Shown piece after piece: positions 60,565-64,000 of a DNA stretch of 64,000 nucleotides. Below the pieces are notes generated by a model, which saw only the letters and a list, made by a program, of their open reading frames with translations, was not told where the DNA came from and ran no database searches. This stretch comes from an uncultured Clostridia bacterium (GTDB lineage Bacteria > Bacillota > Clostridia > Lachnospirales > Anaerotignaceae). Numbering within the stretch: position 1 is the first letter of the stretch; every line of letters starts with the position of its first letter. The stretch is from NCBI GenBank assembly GCA_910586765.1, contig CAJUJJ010000014.1:7040-71039 (forward strand), written 5' to 3'. A program made the translations under genes and the position numbers.

Positions 60565-61236
60565 ATGAATCGTATGGAATGTAAACAAAATAAAAAATTT
60601 AAAATTAAAGAGCCAGTAAATGCCATTACTCATTTTTTAGGATTTTTAATGTCTATACCAATATTGATTATATTAATAACAAAGGCATATAAAGAAGCCT
60701 CTTTTGTAGCAGTAATTGCTTTTTTGATATTTGGTATTTCTTTGTTGCTTTTGTATGGTGCAAGCACAATTTATCATACTTTAAATATATCTGAAAAGGG
60801 TACTGCTTTATTAAGACGTATTGACCATATTATGATATTTGTGTTAATTGCAGGCACATATACTCCTGTATGTTTAATTCCTCTTAGAGGAAAATGGGGC
60901 TGGACACTTTTGATATGTGTATGGGGATTTGCCATTGCAGGTATATTGTTAAAAATATTTTGCAAAAATGTACCAAGATGGTTTTCTACATTGTTGTATG
61001 TAGTAATGGGTTGGCTTGTATTAATTGCTTTTTTTCCATTAGAACAGGCTATTCCTATTAGTGGCATTGTATTATTGGCTTCTGGAGGTATTGTATACAC
61101 TATTGGGGCAGTAATATATGCTGTAAAATGGTCAAAGTTAAAATTAAAATATTTTGGTTTTCATGAAATATTTCATATATTTGTTATGGGAGGCAGTGCC
61201 TTACACATTCTTTTTATGTTCGAATATATATTGTGA
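60565..61236 (+). CDS. Hemolysin III family (PAQR/YplQ-type) membrane protein
   Basis: 223 residues with seven predicted spans. The family's metal-site histidines are present: H in STIYHT early, D-H in LRRIDHIMIF, and H-x3-H in FGFHEIFHIF near the end. These resemble zinc-hydrolase-like PAQR receptors; the bacterial role is not settled despite the hemolysin name. ATG 60565 is 9 bases after AGGAG; the ATG three codons earlier abuts that site. Confidence 0.88.
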   Translation: MNRMECKQNKKFKIKEPVNAITHFLGFLMSIPILIILITKAYKEASFVAVIAFLIFGISLLLLYGASTIYHTLNISEKGTALLRRIDHIMIFVLIAGTYTPVCLIPLRGKWGWTLLICVWGFAIAGILLKIFCKNVPRWFSTLLYVVMGWLVLIAFFPLEQAIPISGIVLLASGGIVYTIGAVIYAVKWSKLKLKYFGFHEIFHIFVMGGSALHILFMFEYIL

Positions 61237-61314
61237 TAATAATAATGACATTATAAATGTATTTAAAATACAGTGTTGTTTGCTGCTCTATTACAAAAAA
61301 ATACATCAAAAGTA

Positions 61315-61343
61315 TTGCAATTTTTACTAATTTATGATATAAA
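61315..61343 (+). promoter_or_regulatory. Promoter of leuS
   Basis: TTGCAA at 61315-61320, 17 bases, and TATAAA at 61338-61343. Confidence 0.65.
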
Positions 61344-61378
61344 TTTATTCATAATACTATAAAGAAGTAGATTTGTAG

Positions 61379-61407
61379 CCCTTCCTATTCCCTTTAGAGA
61401 GGAAGGG
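61379..61407 (+). promoter_or_regulatory. Leader hairpin of leuS
   Basis: cccttcct (61379-61386) pairs with aggaaggg (61400-61407), about 25 bases into the predicted leader and 90 bases before the start codon. No T-box antiterminator sequence and no U-tract are visible. Confidence 0.45.
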
Positions 61408-61497
61408 TTTAAAAACGCTAAAAATAATCATTTACAAAAATAGATATAGAAAAAAATAAAATTTACAAGTAGGTAGAAAAAGAGGAGGAACAACACA

Positions 61498-63909
61498 ATG
61501 AATAGTCGTTATGATTTCAAAGAAATTGAACAAAAATGGCGTAAAATTTGGGAAAAAGACCCCATTAATAAAGAAGACGATAAAAAACCTAGATTTTATT
61601 GTTTGGATATGTTTCCTTATCCTTCTGGTACAGGTCTTCATGTAGGACATTGGAGAGGATATGTATTAAGCGATGTAGTAAGCCGTTATAAAGTATTACA
61701 GGGATACCAAGTGCTTCACCCAATGGGCTGGGACGCTTTTGGTTTGCCTGCCGAAAATTTTGCAATTAAAAATAATATACACCCTCGTATTTCTACAGCA
61801 GACAATATTGAAAATGTAAAAAGACAACTTCACGAAATTAGTGCTATTTATGACTGGGACAGAGAAGTTAACACAACAGACCCATCTTACTACAAATGGA
61901 CACAATGGATATTTGTACAAATGTTTAAAAAAGGTTTAGCTTATGAAAAAGAAATGCCTTTGAACTGGTGCCCAAGCTGTAAATGTGTTTTAGCAAATGA
62001 AGAAGCAACAAATGGTGTTTGTGAACGTTGTGGAACAGTTGTTACAAAGAAAAATTTAAGACAATGGATGTTAAAAATTACAGCATATGCTGACAGATTG
62101 TTGGAAGACTTATCTAAATTAGACTGGCCTGCAAAAGTAAAAAAAATGCAGTCTGATTGGATAGGTAAAAGCTATGGTGCAGAAGTATCTTTTAAAGTAA
62201 AAAATTCTGATAAAGAAATTGTAGTATATACTACAAGACCAGATACATTATATGGTGCTACATTTATGGTGCTTTCTCCAGAATATAAAGATGTCAAAGA
62301 ACTTACTACACCAGAACAGAAAGAAGCTATGGAGAAATATTGTTTTGAAGCGTCCACAAAATCTTCTGTTGACCGTATTACAAATAAAGAAAAAACAGGT
62401 GTATTTACAGGTAGCTATGGTATCAATCCATTAAATAATGCTTTAATTCCAATATGGGTATCTGATTATGTATTAGCAGATTATGGTACTGGAGCAATTA
62501 TGTGTGTACCTGCTCATGACGAACGTGACTTTGAATTTGCTAAAAAATTTGATTTGCCTATTATACAAGTTATATTAAAAGAAGGCGAAAAAGAAGAAGA
62601 ATTGAAAGAAGCATATACTGGTGACGGTATTATGATAAATTCTGGTGATTGGAATGGTATGAAAGCATTTGATGCCAAAGAAAAAGCACCTCATTATTTA
62701 GAAGAAAAAGGTCTTGGTAAAAAGACAATCAATTATAAATTACGTGACTGGGTATTCTCCAGACAAAGATATTGGGGCGAGCCTATTCCTATTGTACATT
62801 GTCCTCACTGTGGTGCTGTGGCAGTACCAGAAGACCAGCTTCCTATTGAACTTCCTGAAGTAGAGTCTTATAAACCAACAGATACAGGAGAGTCACCATT
62901 GGCTCACATTGATGAATGGGTAAATACAACATGTCCTCAATGTGGTGCTCCTGCAAAAAGAGAAACAAATACAATGCCTCAATGGGCAGGTTCTTCTTGG
63001 TATTTCTTACGTTATGTAGATAATCACAATGATAAAGAATTAGCAAGCAAAGAAGCGTTGAAAAAGTGGATGCCTGTAGATTTGTATGTTGGTGGTATTG
63101 AACACGCTGTATTGCATTTGCTTTATGCTAGATTTTATACTAAATTTTTATATGACATTGGTGCAGTAGATTTTGATGAGCCATTTACAAGATTGTTTAA
63201 TCAAGGTATGATTACAAAAAATGGTGCAAAAATGAGTAAATCTGTAGGAAATGTTGTTTCTCCTGATGATTTAGTAGAGAAATATGGCTGTGACTCTTTG
63301 AGAATGTATGAACTTTTTGTTGGCCCACCAGAATTAGACTCTGATTGGGACGATAGTGGTATTGATGGCGTATTCCGTTATCTTAACAAAGTTTGGAAAT
63401 TGATTGCAACTTACAAAGACAATACTATAGCAGAAACAAAAGATATGGCATTTATTAGAAATAAATTGATATATGAAATTACAAATCGTTTAGAAGCATT
63501 GACAATGAATACGGTTGTAAGTGGTTTTATGGAATATACCAATAAAATGATTGATATTGCTAAAAAAGAAAATGGTATTGACAAAAATACATTAGAAACA
63601 CTTGTTATATTGCTTGCACCATTTACACCACATATTGCAGAAGAATTGTGGAAAGAAATGGGACATACGACTTCTGTATTTGCTGAAAAATGGCCTGTTT
63701 GTGATGAAACAAAATTGAAAACAGACAGTATTGAAATTGCATTACAAATCAATGGAAAATTTAGAGATAATTTAGTTGTTGGAGCAGAAGATAGTAAAGA
63801 AGAAGTATTAGCAAAAGCAAAAGAAGCATTAGCTTCAAGATTAGAAGGAAAAACAGTTGTAAAAGAAATTTATGTTCCAAATAAAATTGTAAATATTGTT
63901 GTAAAATAA
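61498..63909 (+). CDS. leuS: Leucyl-tRNA synthetase
   Basis: Class I synthetase of 803 residues. The HIGH motif is H48-V-G-H51 in TGLHVGHWRGY. The CP1 editing domain with GAIMCVPAHDERDFEF is at about 230-400, and KMSKS is present as AKMSKSVGN. Two Cys-x2-Cys zinc-like pairs occur (CPSCKCVLANEE with CERC, and CPHCG with CPQCG). GGAGGA precedes ATG 61498. Confidence 0.97.
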   Translation: MNSRYDFKEIEQKWRKIWEKDPINKEDDKKPRFYCLDMFPYPSGTGLHVGHWRGYVLSDVVSRYKVLQGYQVLHPMGWDAFGLPAENFAIKNNIHPRISTADNIENVKRQLHEISAIYDWDREVNTTDPSYYKWTQWIFVQMFKKGLAYEKEMPLNWCPSCKCVLANEEATNGVCERCGTVVTKKNLRQWMLKITAYADRLLEDLSKLDWPAKVKKMQSDWIGKSYGAEVSFKVKNSDKEIVVYTTRPDTLYGATFMVLSPEYKDVKELTTPEQKEAMEKYCFEASTKSSVDRITNKEKTGVFTGSYGINPLNNALIPIWVSDYVLADYGTGAIMCVPAHDERDFEFAKKFDLPIIQVILKEGEKEEELKEAYTGDGIMINSGDWNGMKAFDAKEKAPHYLEEKGLGKKTINYKLRDWVFSRQRYWGEPIPIVHCPHCGAVAVPEDQLPIELPEVESYKPTDTGESPLAHIDEWVNTTCPQCGAPAKRETNTMPQWAGSSWYFLRYVDNHNDKELASKEALKKWMPVDLYVGGIEHAVLHLLYARFYTKFLYDIGAVDFDEPFTRLFNQGMITKNGAKMSKSVGNVVSPDDLVEKYGCDSLRMYELFVGPPELDSDWDDSGIDGVFRYLNKVWKLIATYKDNTIAETKDMAFIRNKLIYEITNRLEALTMNTVVSGFMEYTNKMIDIAKKENGIDKNTLETLVILLAPFTPHIAEELWKEMGHTTSVFAEKWPVCDETKLKTDSIEIALQINGKFRDNLVVGAEDSKEEVLAKAKEALASRLEGKTVVKEIYVPNKIVNIVVK

Positions 63910-63918
63910 TACTATAGC

Positions 63919-63951
63919 AAAAAGCCAGCATTGTATTGTGCTGGCTTTTTT
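63919..63951 (+). terminator. Terminator of leuS
   Basis: 12-bp perfect stem (63919-63930 with 63939-63950), 8-base loop, A-run before and T-run after. Confidence 0.9.
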
Positions 63952-63961
63952 GTGTGGAGAA

Positions 63962-63984
63962 AACCACGCGATAGTCGCGTGGTT
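63962..63984. repeat. GC-rich perfect palindrome at the window edge
   Basis: aaccacgcga (63962-63971) pairs with tcgcgtggtt (63975-63984) around a 3-base loop. Its G+C content is far above its surroundings. A further ccag/ctgg pair flanks the last 16 bases. It resembles the terminal hairpin of an IS200/IS605-type element or a dispersed palindromic repeat, but the adjoining DNA lies outside the window. Confidence 0.5.
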
Positions 63985-64000
63985 CCAGAAAGCCTACTGG

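Noticed and set aside
61344..61497. T-box riboswitch in the leuS leader
   Set aside because: The leader has a hairpin, but no T-box antiterminator sequence and no terminator before the gene.

Overview
The window looks like a chromosomal segment of a low-GC, anaerobic member of the Bacillota, class Clostridia, most like Lachnospiraceae and their relatives. The evidence is strong A+T bias, AGGAGG-type ribosome binding sites with several TTG and GTG starts, a complete S10-spc-alpha ribosomal operon followed by ecfA1-ecfA2-ecfT-truA-rplM-rpsI, the mutS-mutL-miaA cluster, a long L17 with an internal insertion, and a small KOW protein between map and infA. I make no species call. No tRNA, rRNA, CRISPR array, prophage or complete insertion sequence was seen.

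Layout. 1-7 kb: nifS-nifU (Fe-S assembly and sulfur transfer) behind a promoter overlapped by a long perfect palindrome, then transaldolase-transketolase, thpR, and a butyryl-CoA-dehydrogenase-like gene. 7-15.6 kb: a small basic protein, a flavin-reductase-like protein, rsmF, a coiled-coil protein, a PHP phosphatase with mnmA, a DUF2975/HTH/DUF4173 trio, three tandem paralogous small proteins, and a 73-residue orphan. 15.7-32.6 kb: one long ribosomal operon, rpsJ to rplQ, with secY, adk, map, infA and rpoA embedded. It has a good promoter and a long leader, and several junctions carry RNA hairpins that lack U-tracts. The rpmJ-rpsM junction holds a complex folded element. Between rpoA and rplQ lies an extra 99-residue gene, a tandem duplicate of the RpoA C-terminal domain. 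32.7-36.6 kb: three secreted-protein genes (one with Ig-like repeats, two stalk-domain paralogues) separate rplQ from the ECF genes. 36.8-54.7 kb: ECF transporter core, truA, a structured leader with rplM-rpsI, miaB with a YlbF/YmcA-type gene, mutS-mutL-miaA, a PLP enzyme, a DacF-type carboxypeptidase, an RlmL-type methyltransferase, tgt and yajC. 54.7-64 kb: a membrane-anchored PBP-fold protein with a lipoprotein, uppP, a Sel1-repeat gene beside a decayed copy of its 5' end, a DUF1836 gene, a hemolysin-III-family gene and leuS. A GC-rich palindrome ends the window.

How it fits together. Most of the window serves translation: ribosomal proteins, initiation factor, RNA polymerase alpha, tRNA modification (mnmA, truA, miaB, miaA, tgt), rRNA methylation and leuS. 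NifS can supply sulfur to MnmA and Fe-S clusters to MiaB. Accessory genes sit in four places (about 14.4-15.6, 32.7-36.6, 54.7-57.3 and 58.4-60.4 kb), and local gene duplication recurs in three of them and inside the ribosomal operon. The most unusual item is the free-standing alpha-CTD paralogue together with the conserved non-coding segment duplicated along with it.
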